Below, one piece after another: positions 35,956-44,933 of a stretch of 64,000 nt of DNA. The stretch lies in contig NZ_VTGY01000005.1 of NCBI RefSeq assembly GCF_009729075.1, positions 21,310 through 85,309 on the forward strand, read 5' to 3'. The stretch is from Mycolicibacterium sp. CBMA 226 (GTDB lineage Bacteria > Actinomycetota > Actinomycetes > Mycobacteriales > Mycobacteriaceae). Position 1 is the stretch's first letter. The number at the start of each line of letters is the position of its first letter. The translations under genes were made by a program, and so were the position numbers. The notes below the pieces were generated by a model. It ran no database searches. It was not told the DNA's origin and was given only the letters and a program-made list of their open reading frames with translations.

Positions 35956-36978
35956 TCAGCGGAAGCGGACGTCCATGGTGGCGAGGCCGAAGATCTTCTT
36001 GCCACCGGACTTCGCACCGACGATGACCAGGCCGGTGCGGGTCTCGGGATCCAGCGATTTGATCTTGCCGCTGAACTCGATGTCGCAGCCCTCGGTCGCG
36101 GGCACCACCGCGGGGGCCGACAGCCGCACGGTGTAGCGCGTCACGGCACCGGGATCCCCCGACCAGGTGGAGGCGTATCCGGCGCCCAAGCCCATGGTGA
36201 GCATGCCGTGCGCGATGACGTCGGGGAGCCCGGCCAGCTGGGCGAGCTCCTTGTCCCAGTGAATCGGGTTTGCGTCGCCGGCCACGCCGGCGTAGTTCAC
36301 GAGGTCGCCGAGTGACAGCCGCAGATGACTTGCGGGGAGTTCGTCGCCGACTGCGACATCGTCGAACGACGGTGTTCCGGGCGTGCGGGCCGCGTCGCTG
36401 GCGATCCGAATGTCGCCGTCGGGGCGCACCGTCTTGCGGTACTCCTCCGAGCCGACGTCCAGGATGTTCATGTCGTGCATCATGGCCTTCTGCACGGCGG
36501 ACTTGACGTCACCGTCGATGTCCTCGGCCGTCACGCCGACGACGGTGGTGTGCAGGGTGTGGACCCGCTCGCCCTTGGTGTCGGTGAAGGTGTTGGTCAC
36601 GGTGATGAAGTCACGCCCCGCGGTCCGGCGCACCGATGTCAGCTCGACGTCGATGACGAGCTCGTCGCCCGCCACGATCGGGCGGTGCTGCTCGAAGACC
36701 TCTTCTGTCTGGAGGTAGGTGTCGTAACCGACGACGATGGACTCGAACATCCGACGGTTGCACTTCATGCCGGGCGTCGAGGTGAAGGTGATCGGCGCGA
36801 TGACATCCGCGTAGCCGAGCGCGTTGGCGGCAGTGACGTCCCAGTGTGCAGGGTGGTAATCCTGCACCGCACGCGCGTATTCGCGGAGCTTCTCGCGGCC
36901 GACCAGATAGGTACCGTCCATCTGGTAGTGGTGGCCGATCCGCGCTTCGAGCGGCGACGCTTCTGCTGCTGTCGTCAT
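35956..36978 (-). CDS. Double hot-dog (3R)-hydroxyacyl dehydratase, HadA/HadB-fusion type
   Basis: About 340 residues with two MaoC-like hot-dog domains. The N-terminal one (about 10-160; VGREKLREYARAVQD) is HadA-like. The C-terminal one (about 200-335) has the hydratase-2 signature FDDVAVGDEL ... YAGVAGDANPIHWD with the catalytic Asp/His. It should dehydrate 3-hydroxyacyl thioesters in fatty or mycolic acid synthesis or degradation. The ATG at 36978 is preferred; an ATG at 37005 is possible. The 214-base gap to 37193 holds no other gene. Confidence 0.85.
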   Translation of the reverse strand: MTTAAEASPLEARIGHHYQMDGTYLVGREKLREYARAVQDYHPAHWDVTAANALGYADVIAPITFTSTPGMKCNRRMFESIVVGYDTYLQTEEVFEQHRPIVAGDELVIDVELTSVRRTAGRDFITVTNTFTDTKGERVHTLHTTVVGVTAEDIDGDVKSAVQKAMMHDMNILDVGSEEYRKTVRPDGDIRIASDAARTPGTPSFDDVAVGDELPASHLRLSLGDLVNYAGVAGDANPIHWDKELAQLAGLPDVIAHGMLTMGLGAGYASTWSGDPGAVTRYTVRLSAPAVVPATEGCDIEFSGKIKSLDPETRTGLVIVGAKSGGKKIFGLATMDVRFR

Positions 36979-37192
36979 AACTGTGCCCAACTTTTCTATC
37001 GACATGTTCGCTGATGCCGACCAAAGCACCCTACGCGGCGACGTGCTGCCAACACACGTCGATCCGCGTTCTACCTGCGCCGAGCAGCCCAGCAGGGAGT
37101 GGTGCCCCCGACGAGTGTGGCCAAAACCACGTGATTTCCCGACACCTGCGGCTGTTCGCGGGGCGGTATCTGGGCCGTGCTTGACTGGCTGC

Positions 37193-38083
37193 ATGGCCCG
37201 CACACCCACTTTGGCCCGTCGGTTGTTCGAGCGATTCGAACCCGTGCACGCGATCACGTACTTCGCGCCCGAGTCGCGGGCCGCTGCCGTCGACCTCGGC
37301 TACCGCAGCTTCTGGAGCGGCTACTTCGCCACCAGGTCAGCGCCACTGGGCCCGGTGCCACCGCAGGTGATCGATGCGATCTTCTACAACTTCGCTTCCC
37401 AGCGTGTCGCGAAGTCGCTGGCCGGTGCGTGGGACATCGCCACACCCCAGCTGGCACTCGCGGCCAGGGAAGCCGGAGCCGTCGCCGCATTGCGCCGCTA
37501 CGGGCTCACCGCCGACGACAACCTGCGCACCGCTGTCGACCTGCTGGGCCGCGTCGCACGAGGTGCCGCTGTCGACGGCCGGCCGCTGTTCGCCGCCCTG
37601 TCCGCGGTGCCCTGGCCCGACGAGCCGGTGGCCGCGCTCTGGCACGCCGCAACCCTACTGCGTGAGCAGCGGGGAGACGCCGCCCACGTGGCGATCCTCG
37701 TCGCGGCCGGCATCACCGGCCGCGAAAGCAACGTGCTGCACGTCGCCGCGGGCCGCACCACGCGGGACAAGGTCGTGTCCACGCGCGACTACGACGACGC
37801 CGAATGGGACGCCGTCTCCGCGCGACTGACGGCACGTGGTCTGCTCGCGGCCGACGGCTCGCTGACCGACACCGGACGCGCGCTCAAGGACGACATCGAG
37901 TACCGCACCGACGCCGCGGCGCTGCCGACGCTCGACGTGCTGAGCGACGCCGAGGTCGAGACGCTGTTCCGGGCGCTGACCCCGATTGCCCGGATGGTTG
38001 TCGCCGGCGGGGATCTACCGGCGATCACGCCGATGGCGTTGCAGCACAGCGATCTCGACGATCCCAGCGCGCACGTCGGCTAG
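37193..38083 (+). CDS. SCO6745-like protein
   Basis: A 296-residue protein of the actinobacterial SCO6745 family, whose function is unknown. The N-terminal half is helical (RLFERFEPVHAITYFAPESR); the C-terminal half looks like a MarR-style winged helix (YDDAEWDAVSARLTARGLLA then a wing with TDTGRALKDDIEYRTD). It may therefore bind DNA. It is convergent with ssuD and overlaps it by 4 bases. Confidence 0.8.
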   Translation: MARTPTLARRLFERFEPVHAITYFAPESRAAAVDLGYRSFWSGYFATRSAPLGPVPPQVIDAIFYNFASQRVAKSLAGAWDIATPQLALAAREAGAVAALRRYGLTADDNLRTAVDLLGRVARGAAVDGRPLFAALSAVPWPDEPVAALWHAATLLREQRGDAAHVAILVAAGITGRESNVLHVAAGRTTRDKVVSTRDYDDAEWDAVSARLTARGLLAADGSLTDTGRALKDDIEYRTDAAALPTLDVLSDAEVETLFRALTPIARMVVAGGDLPAITPMALQHSDLDDPSAHVG

Positions 38084-39177
38084 GCAGCCAGGGCGCCGCG
38101 CTTGCGCAGCAGCGGCAGCACACCTTCGGCGAACCAGTAGGCCTCTTCGAGGTGCGGGTAGCCCGAGAGGATGAATTCGTCGAATCCGAGGTCGTGATAC
38201 TCCGAGATCAGCGCCGCGACCTCCTCATGGCTGCCGACCAGCGCGGTCCCGGCGCCGCCGCGCACCAGGCCGACACCGGCCCAGAGGTTCGGATAGACCT
38301 CGAGGTGGTCGAGCCGTCCGCCGTGCAGCGCCGTCATCCGCCGTTGTCCTTCGGATTCGGAATTAGCATGCAGTGCAGTGGCTTTGGCGATCTGCTCCGG
38401 TGACAACTCGGCCAGGAGGGAATTGGCGACGGCCCAGGCGGCCTCGGACGTGTCGCGGGTGATGGTGTGCAGGCGGATACCGAAGCGCAGCGTGCGCCCG
38501 CGCGCCTTGGCCAGTTCGCGTACCTGAGCGATCTTGGCCGCCGCGGCGGCCGGTGGTTCGCCCCACGTCAGGTAGACGTCGACGTGCTCGGCCCCGATGG
38601 GCAGCGCTGCCGGCGACGACCCACCGAAGTACAGCTGCGGCAACGGGTTCGGAGGTTCGGACACGCGCGCGTCGGTGACGGAGTAGTGCCTGCCGCGGTA
38701 GTCCACGGGGCCGCCGCGCCAGATATCGCGCACGATCTCCAGGAATTCGCCGGTGCGTTCGTAGCGCTGGTCGTGGCTGAGCCAGTCGCCGAACCGGCGC
38801 TGGTCGACGTCGTCGCCGCCGCTGACGATGTTGAGGAGCAGTCGTCCGCCCGAGAATCGCTGGAAGGTCGCCGCTTGCTGAGCGGCCAGGGTGGGTGGCA
38901 CCAGACCGGGACGGAAGGCGACGAGGAACTTGAGTCGTTCGGTCTGTTCGAGCAGGGCTGCGGAGGTCAACCAGGCGTCCTCACACCAGGTTCCGGTCGG
39001 CGTCAGCACCCCCTCGTACCCGAGACGGTCGGCCGCCCGGGCGACCTCGCCGAGATAGCGCAGGCTGGGCTTGCGGTATCCCGCCGGAACTGTGTGGTGC
39101 GATGACGCGTGCGACGCGCCGACGATCGAGCGACTGTCACCGTTGGTGGGCAGAAACCAGAAGAACTTGGCGGACAA
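38080..39177 (-). CDS. ssuD: FMNH2-dependent alkanesulfonate monooxygenase
   Basis: A 365-residue SsuD: WFLPTNGDSR at the N-terminus, FLVAFRPGLVPPTLAAQQAAT, GGRLLLNIVSGGD and HLEEAYWFAEGVLPLL. It cleaves the C-S bond of alkanesulfonates to an aldehyde and sulfite. The start is the rare TTG at 39177: AGGAGA lies 6 bases before it and the SsuD homology begins right there. It is the last of four leftward ssu genes, 10 bases after ssuA. The FMN reductase partner SsuE is not encoded here. Confidence 0.93.
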   Translation of the reverse strand: MSAKFFWFLPTNGDSRSIVGASHASSHHTVPAGYRKPSLRYLGEVARAADRLGYEGVLTPTGTWCEDAWLTSAALLEQTERLKFLVAFRPGLVPPTLAAQQAATFQRFSGGRLLLNIVSGGDDVDQRRFGDWLSHDQRYERTGEFLEIVRDIWRGGPVDYRGRHYSVTDARVSEPPNPLPQLYFGGSSPAALPIGAEHVDVYLTWGEPPAAAAAKIAQVRELAKARGRTLRFGIRLHTITRDTSEAAWAVANSLLAELSPEQIAKATALHANSESEGQRRMTALHGGRLDHLEVYPNLWAGVGLVRGGAGTALVGSHEEVAALISEYHDLGFDEFILSGYPHLEEAYWFAEGVLPLLRKRGALAA

Positions 39178-39187
39178 GATGATTCTC

Positions 39188-40213
39188 CTATTTTGCGGTG
39201 GTCCAGAACTGCGACAACTGATCGCCGAAGCGGTTGTCGACGTACTGCGAGAAGGTGGGTTTGTGCTCAACTTGGCCGGACTGCGCGAACACGTCGGCGA
39301 GTTGCTGCTCGGAGGCGATCACCGTGTCGTTGATGGGAATGGCCAGTCGCAGGCTGCGTGACTGCGCGGCGCGCGCCACCTGCGGATCGATTCCGATTGC
39401 GGCAGCGTACTTCTGGTACCACTCGTCGGGATGGTCCTTGGCCCAGCGGGAAGCCCGCGCCACCCGCTGGACGAAATCGGCCAGCGCGCTGTTGCGTTTC
39501 GCGTCCTGCAGGGCCGCCACCGAGGCGATGCCGAATCCGTAGCCGTTGGTGACGCCTTGGGCGGTGACCAGCGTGCGCACCTTGAGCTGGTTCTGGGCGA
39601 GAGCCGTGTACGGGTCCCAGATGGCCCACGCATCGGCCTGACCCTGACTCAGCGCGGTGAAGGCGTCGGCCGGCTGCAGGAACACCAGCTGAATGTCTTT
39701 GACCGCCAATCCGGCCTTCTGCAGCTGGAGCAGCAGATGGCCGTGCGCCGAGCTTCCTTTACCGACAACGACCTTCTTGCCGCGGAGGTCGGCCACCGAA
39801 TGGGCGGGCGAAGCAGCGGGGATGAGGATCTGGTCGCCGCCCGCGTCGTTCGAATATGCGGATACGACGCGGATTTTCGCACCGGCCGCGGCCCCGAAGA
39901 CCGGCGGCGTGTTACCGGTGACAGCGAAGTCGATCTTCCCTGCGGTGGCTGCCTCGACCTGCGGTGGCCCCGAGGTGAATGTCGAGAACTGCACCTTGTA
40001 GGGCACGTTGTCGAGCTCCCCGGCGGCTCGGAGCAAGGACTCGGTGCCGCCCTTCTGATCGCCCACCTGCAGCGTCACGCCGGTCAGGTCCGATGCCGGA
40101 ACTGTTTGGGGCACAGCCACTTCGTTCTTGGTGTCGCGGCTGGACACGCAAGCGGTGAGCAGTGCACCGGCGGCGAGAATGGATAGCAGCCGGGTTACCC
40201 GTGAAGGCGTCAC
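39188..40213 (-). CDS. ssuA: Aliphatic sulfonate ABC transporter, substrate-binding lipoprotein
   Basis: A 341-residue lipoprotein (LAAGALLTAC lipobox) of the SsuA/TauA family, with AAGELDNVPYKVQFSTFTSG, DFAVTGNTPPVFGAAAG and LRGKKVVVGKGSSAHGHLLL as markers. It captures sulfonates outside the membrane and delivers them to SsuC. GTG start at 40213 with AGGAGA 6 bases upstream; 12 bases after ssuB. Confidence 0.93.
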   Translation of the reverse strand: MTPSRVTRLLSILAAGALLTACVSSRDTKNEVAVPQTVPASDLTGVTLQVGDQKGGTESLLRAAGELDNVPYKVQFSTFTSGPPQVEAATAGKIDFAVTGNTPPVFGAAAGAKIRVVSAYSNDAGGDQILIPAASPAHSVADLRGKKVVVGKGSSAHGHLLLQLQKAGLAVKDIQLVFLQPADAFTALSQGQADAWAIWDPYTALAQNQLKVRTLVTAQGVTNGYGFGIASVAALQDAKRNSALADFVQRVARASRWAKDHPDEWYQKYAAAIGIDPQVARAAQSRSLRLAIPINDTVIASEQQLADVFAQSGQVEHKPTFSQYVDNRFGDQLSQFWTTAK

Positions 40214-40225
40214 AGTGTTCTCCTG

Positions 40226-40978
40226 TCAGACACCGAGTCGCGTCAGCAGCTCGGTGCGGTAGTCGTCGGTGTGTCGGTCGCGCGCACCATGCGGTTGGCG
40301 GGGGTTCTCGATCGGCAGGGTGTGCGCCACCCGCCCGTGCTCGAGCACGACGATCGTGTCGGCCAGCGCGATGGCCTCATCCACGTCGTGCGTGACCAGG
40401 AGAACCCCGAAATTGTGCTGACGCCAGAGGTTCAGCAGGAGGCGATGCATAGAGAGCCGGGTCAGCGCGTCGAGAGCCCCGAATGGCTCGTCGAGCAGCA
40501 GCAGTTGCGGCTCCGCCACGAGCGCGCGGGCCAGTGAGACCCGTTGTGCCTGACCACCCGACAGGGTGAGCGGCCAGGAGTCCGCCTTGTCGGCCAGGCC
40601 CACCTCGGCCAAGGCCTCATCGGCCCGGGAAAGTGATTCGGCGCGGGAGAGTTTGGCGCGCGTCAGGCCGTAACCGACGTTGTCGCGAACGGACCGCCAC
40701 GGGAAGAGCCGCGGCTCCTGGAATGCGACGGCCGGCGCACCCTGTACCTGGCGCTCGCCCTGGAAATCACCCGCGAGGCCGGAAAGTACGCGCAGTATCG
40801 TCGATTTGCCCGAACCGCTGCGCCCGACGAGCGCGACGATCTCGCCACGCTTCACCCGAAGGGTGACGTCGTCGAGCACCCGATTGGCGCCGTACCACTT
40901 GGACACCGAGCGCAATTCCGCTGCGGGCGATTCGGACACCGCGTGCCTTTCCACGGGTGCTTCGTAAAGTGCTGTCAT
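40226..40978 (-). CDS. ssuB: Aliphatic sulfonate ABC transporter ATPase
   Basis: A 250-residue importer ATPase: Walker A GRSGSGKST, signature LSGGQAQRVSLARAL, Walker B LLLLDEPFGALD and the switch His in THDVDEAIALAD. FQEPRLFPWRSV is typical of the sulfonate/nitrate/taurine branch. The ATG at 40978 follows AAAGG; it lies 10 bases after ssuC. Confidence 0.93.
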   Translation of the reverse strand: MTALYEAPVERHAVSESPAAELRSVSKWYGANRVLDDVTLRVKRGEIVALVGRSGSGKSTILRVLSGLAGDFQGERQVQGAPAVAFQEPRLFPWRSVRDNVGYGLTRAKLSRAESLSRADEALAEVGLADKADSWPLTLSGGQAQRVSLARALVAEPQLLLLDEPFGALDALTRLSMHRLLLNLWRQHNFGVLLVTHDVDEAIALADTIVVLEHGRVAHTLPIENPRQPHGARDRHTDDYRTELLTRLGV

Positions 40979-40988
40979 GGGGTGCCTT

Positions 40989-41834
40989 TCAGACTCGGTA
41001 GCGCAAGGCACGGCGCTCCAGGATCCGCACCAGCGCGTCGGTGATGATGCCGAGCAGCGCGTAGACGACGAGCCCGAAGATGATCACGTCGATGCGTAGG
41101 AAGTCGCGCGCGTTGTTGATGAGGTAGCCGACACCCGAGTCGGCGTTGATCTGTTCAGCGACGATGAGGGTGAGCCACGCGATGGCCAGCGATTGCCGCA
41201 GCCCGACGAGGACCTGCGGCGCCGCGCTGGGGATGACGACGGTCCGCAGTCGCTGAAGTGGCGAGAAGCCGAGTACGGCAGCAGTTTCGAACAGCTTCGG
41301 GTCGACCTGACGGATCGCCGACGAGGTATTGAGATAGAGCGGGAACGCCGCACCCAACGCGACCATGAGCACCTTCGGTAGCTCACCGATGCCGAACCAC
41401 ACGATGAACAGCGGGATCAACCCGAGGTGGGGCAGCGCCCGGATCATCTGCATCGTGGGATCGACCGTGGCGTCGGCCCACTTCGAGAAACCCACGAGAG
41501 CGCCGAGCGCAGCGCCGATGATGCCGCCGAGGAGTAGGCCTTCGGCCGCGCGGATTCCGGAAATACGCAGCGCTTCGGCGAGCTGACCATTTCCGATCAG
41601 CTCGATACCGGCCTCCGCGATGGTCTGCGGCGCCGGCAAGATCTCGGGATCGATGAGGCCCCAGGCGCTGCCGGCCTGCCACAGGATGAGTACCGCCAGC
41701 GGCGACAGCCAGCGGAGGATTTCCCAGCGCCGGGCATGGACACGGCTTCGCCAGGAGACCGCATTGACCGCGGCAAGTTCGGTACTGGGGGCCACCGGCG
41801 CTACTGCGGCCACCGTGGCCTCGCGGGTGGTCAT
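40989..41834 (-). CDS. ssuC: Aliphatic sulfonate ABC transporter permease
   Basis: A 281-residue permease with six membrane helices and the EAA loop contacting SsuB (ETAAVLGFSPLQRLRTVVIP). It is the first gene of the ssuCBAD unit. The ATG at 41834 follows GAGGAG. The 206 bases upstream (41835-42040) contain no gene; a 7-base-arm hairpin (CAGGGCG ... CGCCCTG, 41904-41931) is the only structure I see and may be part of the sulfur-control region. Confidence 0.92.
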   Translation of the reverse strand: MTTREATVAAVAPVAPSTELAAVNAVSWRSRVHARRWEILRWLSPLAVLILWQAGSAWGLIDPEILPAPQTIAEAGIELIGNGQLAEALRISGIRAAEGLLLGGIIGAALGALVGFSKWADATVDPTMQMIRALPHLGLIPLFIVWFGIGELPKVLMVALGAAFPLYLNTSSAIRQVDPKLFETAAVLGFSPLQRLRTVVIPSAAPQVLVGLRQSLAIAWLTLIVAEQINADSGVGYLINNARDFLRIDVIIFGLVVYALLGIITDALVRILERRALRYRV

Positions 41835-42040
41835 CACGCTCCTCACGTCGATGGCAATCGGACAGGCGCGTACGCCATGGCACCGAACGTAGGAGGCCGT
41901 TGACAGGGCGTGAAGAGTTACCGTCGCCCTGATTCCACGGGAACGGGAGGGTCAGCGCTGGAAGCCGCCAAGACGATCACGCATGAATTTCAGACGGAAT
42001 CACATTGATCGTCGCGTTCGGCGACTCTACGTTTTGAGCA

Positions 42041-42790
42041 ATGAAGACAGTGTTGATCACGGGTTGTTCGTCGGGCTACGGGCTGGAGATCGCGAACCAC
42101 TTCCACGGGCAGGGCTGGAACGTCGTCGCGACCATGCGGACGCCGCGGCCCGAACTGTTGCCGGCGTCGGACCGTATGCGAGTGCTGCCACTCGATGTGA
42201 CGGATCCGCAGAGCATTGCCGCCGCCATCGCGGCGGCGGGCGCGATCGACGTGCTGGTCAACAACGCCGGCGTCGGGGTCGTGGGCGCCTTCGAGGCCAC
42301 CCCGATGGCGACGACTCGGGAGGTCTTCGAAACCAACACCTTTGGGGTGATGGCGATGACACAGGCGGTGGTCCCGCAGTTCCGGAGACGACGCTCCGGC
42401 GTCATCGTGAACGTGACGTCCAGCACGACGTTGGCGCCGATGCCGCTTGCGGCGGTGTACACCGCGAGCAAGACGGCGATCGAGGGGTTCACCGGCTCGT
42501 TGGCACTCGAGCTCGAATTCTTCGGTGTGGCGGCCAAACTCGTCGAACCGGGTTACGGGCCGGGCACCAATTTCACCGCCAACGGGGCCTCCCGGATGGA
42601 TGGGTTGCTGCCGCGGGAGTACGAGGAATTCGCGGCTCCGGTGATGAATGCGTTTGCGGATATCGACGTATTCACGACAGCGTCCGATGTCGCCGAGGTC
42701 GTCTATGAGGCCGCGACCGATACGTCGGGCCGGCTCAGGTTCGCGGCGGGACCGGATGCCCTGGCTCTCGTCGCCGCACAGAGTGAATAG
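42041..42790 (+). CDS. Short-chain dehydrogenase/reductase
   Basis: A 249-residue Rossmann-fold oxidoreductase of the classical SDR type: TGCSSGYG cofactor loop, LDVTD, NNAG, and the Ser-Tyr-Lys triad in VNVTSS and YTASK. The substrate is unknown. The AraC regulator 35 bases downstream in the same direction may be co-transcribed and control it. Confidence 0.9.
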   Translation: MKTVLITGCSSGYGLEIANHFHGQGWNVVATMRTPRPELLPASDRMRVLPLDVTDPQSIAAAIAAAGAIDVLVNNAGVGVVGAFEATPMATTREVFETNTFGVMAMTQAVVPQFRRRRSGVIVNVTSSTTLAPMPLAAVYTASKTAIEGFTGSLALELEFFGVAAKLVEPGYGPGTNFTANGASRMDGLLPREYEEFAAPVMNAFADIDVFTTASDVAEVVYEAATDTSGRLRFAAGPDALALVAAQSE

Positions 42791-42825
42791 GCACGTACTC
42801 GTCAGGTCGTGGGTACCGTGTCGAA

Positions 42826-43737
42826 ATGGCAACGGACCCGCTCGATTTCATCGTCGCGCTATTGCAGTCCCGCGCGGTGCGGTCCAAGGTCGTGGCCGGT
42901 GGCGGGCAATGGAGCATCCGGAAACCGCGGTACACCGATCCGTCCTTCTGCGTGATGCTGGAAGGGGCCTGCTGGTTCCTCCCAGAGGACGGTGACGCGA
43001 TCGAGCTGCGGGACGGCGACTTTCTGCTTCTGCCCGAGACGCCGAGCTTCGTGCTGGCCAGTGATCCGGACCTACCGCCGACTGACGCGCCGATCGACAT
43101 CGATGGTGACGCCGCCTATGGAGAAGAAGCTCCCACGATGCGGATGCTGGGCGGGTACTTCCAGTTCGATCGGGCGAATGCCGAACTCGTTGCCCGGCTG
43201 CTGCCACCGGCGATTCTGATTCGACGGGGCGAACTGGGCGCGTCACGACTCGGTCGCATCGTCGAACTGATCGCCGAGGAAGCCGGCGAGCACAATCGGT
43301 GTCGTGACTTGATCCTCGAGCGCCTGGTGGAGGTGCTGCTCATCGAGGCGTGGCGATTCGAGACCGAGCACGCGTCAGTGGAGCGGGGATTGCTTGGCGG
43401 ACTGGCGGATCCGGCGTTGTCCGAAGTTCTTCGGGCATTGCACGCCGACCTGGCCGGACAGTGGACAGTCGAGAAACTGGCCCGGACGGCGGGAATGTCC
43501 CGGGCCGTCTTCGCCGATCGGTTCTCCCGTACGGTCGGAATACCGCCTCTGCAGTACCTCACCGAATGGCGAGTCGCGCGGGCCAAGGAGCTACTGCTGG
43601 GTGACCGGCCCACGCTCTCGGCGGTCGCCGGGAAGGTCGGCTACAGCTCGGCCAGTGCCTTCAGTGCGGCGTTCACGCGGGTGGCGGGGTGCTCGCCGGC
43701 CGAGTTTGCAAAACGCGGCGAGAATGGGCCGGCGTAG
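42826..43737 (+). CDS. AraC-family regulator with cupin sensor domain
   Basis: A 303-residue regulator. The N-terminal cupin_6-type domain (CVMLEGACWFLPEDGDAIEL, DGDFLLLPETPSF) senses a small molecule. The C-terminal double HTH (WTVEKLARTAGMSRAVFADR, GYSSASAFSAAFTRVAGCSP) binds DNA. The upstream SDR gene is the likely target. Confidence 0.92.
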   Translation: MATDPLDFIVALLQSRAVRSKVVAGGGQWSIRKPRYTDPSFCVMLEGACWFLPEDGDAIELRDGDFLLLPETPSFVLASDPDLPPTDAPIDIDGDAAYGEEAPTMRMLGGYFQFDRANAELVARLLPPAILIRRGELGASRLGRIVELIAEEAGEHNRCRDLILERLVEVLLIEAWRFETEHASVERGLLGGLADPALSEVLRALHADLAGQWTVEKLARTAGMSRAVFADRFSRTVGIPPLQYLTEWRVARAKELLLGDRPTLSAVAGKVGYSSASAFSAAFTRVAGCSPAEFAKRGENGPA

Positions 43738-43750
43738 CGGCGAAAACAAC

Positions 43751-43996
43751 TCAGAGCCGGTACATTTCGCGTGCCATGGCGGCCTCCTCGAAAGACTCTT
43801 CGCGACGCGGCGGGTAGTAGTCGGCCCGGTGTTGGGGCCAGTCGGTCCGGCTCTGGACCCAGGTGCCGGCAGCGATGATCGCATCGACGAACTGCTGAGC
43901 GCTGTGGCGCAGCCAATCCCGCATCATCCCCGCGGGGGTCTGGACATGTGCGTGTGTCATGTCGTCGACGCTACGAAGCAACGTGGGAGCGGACAT
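43751..43996 (-). CDS. Small hypothetical protein
   Basis: A 69-81 residue protein (GTWVQSRTDWPQHRADYYPP) with no signal peptide or membrane segment. Starts at 43996 and 43960 are both possible and neither has a good ribosome site. The C-terminal charged, aromatic region looks protein-like in composition, but I do not recognise a family. It lies between convergent AraC and the TetR unit. Confidence 0.5.
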   Translation of the reverse strand: MSAPTLLRSVDDMTHAHVQTPAGMMRDWLRHSAQQFVDAIIAAGTWVQSRTDWPQHRADYYPPRREESFEEAAMAREMYRL

Positions 43997-44094
43997 CGAG
44001 CCGAGGGCTGATCTTGACGTCCGACCACGGTAGGGTGCCGCGGGCGACCGCGGGCGGATAACTTCGTTGAGCCTGCGCCCACGGCACAATTGTT

Positions 44095-44125
44095 CGAGTG
44101 AGGCGCACCCTCACTTCAGGGTCAA
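44095..44125 (-). repeat. Dispersed 31-bp repeat, copy 1
   Basis: On the minus strand it begins TTGACCCTGAAG and ends ACTCG. It aligns without gaps to the two copies at 63760-63790 and 63843-63873 (24 of 31 identical to the first). CCCTGAA/TTCAGGG-type arms let it fold into a small hairpin. It lies 4 bases beyond the stop of the TetR gene at 44129. Confidence 0.5.
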
Positions 44126-44128
44126 CGG

Positions 44129-44761
44129 TTATTGGCCGACGAAATCGTCCAGCGCCGACTCGATTTCGTGCGCCAGTCGCTGCGGTGCGTCGGTGTCGCC
44201 GGTGATCAGGTCACGCAGTGCGCGGTGGAAGAGGCCGTCGGCTGTCGCATAGACGACGGCGGGCGTGACGGTGACGGCGGTCTCGGTCAGCTCGGCGTAG
44301 GCGATGACCGCCTTCCAGGTGAGCGCAGCCAGGCTGTCGTCGATCTCGTTGATGCTGACCGCGAAGCGATCGTCGAAGAGCGCCTGGGTGCGCAGGTCGT
44401 ACCAGAGCCTGTGCATCACGGCGGACTCACGCAGGGTGTTGCTCAGTGCAGTACTGATGCGCGCCTTGAGCTCCGGCCCAGAACTGCCGTCGATAACGAT
44501 GGAGTTGTAGCGGTCGATGAAGTGGTCTTTGTATTGCCGCACGCAGCACATGACGAGGTCGTCTTTGTCGTCGAAGTAGTAGTGCAGAACGCCCAGGGAT
44601 ATCGCGCAATGCTGAGCGAGCTCGCGCATGCTGGCCCGCGCGAAGCCCAGTTCAGCAAGTCCACTGGTGGCCTGGGCGGCCAGCGCCTGACGCCGCGCAG
44701 CGAACTTTTGCCCGCGCGGACCCGTCAGTCGGCCTGCTACGCGGCTCGAACGGGTATCCAC
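44129..44761 (-). CDS. TetR-family regulator (BetI-like)
   Basis: A 210-residue repressor: HTH SMRELAQHCAISLGVLHYYFDDKDDLV and a BetI-type C-terminal domain. GTG start at 44761 with GGAG 5 bases upstream. It is divergent from the dioxygenase-P450 operon; the 172-base gap holds a 10-base palindrome (GACGATCGTC, 44857-44866) and a likely -10 (TATCAT, 44899-44904) facing the operon, so it is the obvious candidate regulator of that pathway. Confidence 0.88.
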   Translation of the reverse strand: MDTRSSRVAGRLTGPRGQKFAARRQALAAQATSGLAELGFARASMRELAQHCAISLGVLHYYFDDKDDLVMCCVRQYKDHFIDRYNSIVIDGSSGPELKARISTALSNTLRESAVMHRLWYDLRTQALFDDRFAVSINEIDDSLAALTWKAVIAYAELTETAVTVTPAVVYATADGLFHRALRDLITGDTDAPQRLAHEIESALDDFVGQ

Positions 44762-44933
44762 AGGGCTCCAGTGGCGGATGAGGTGTCAGTGAACTGGCGG
44801 GAAAATCTGAGTCTAGTCCTCTGATCAGGCACTTTGGCCATCAGCAGCAAAGTTTGGACGATCGTCTTGAAATGCCCACGAAGAGTGGCGTAGATCACTA
44901 TCATGCTCCGCGGGTACTCATAACTCAACGGGA

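Noticed and set aside
41904..41931. CAGGGCG/CGCCCTG hairpin upstream of ssuC as a riboswitch
   Set aside because: A single 7-base stem with a 14-base loop does not match any riboswitch I know; noted only as possible control DNA.
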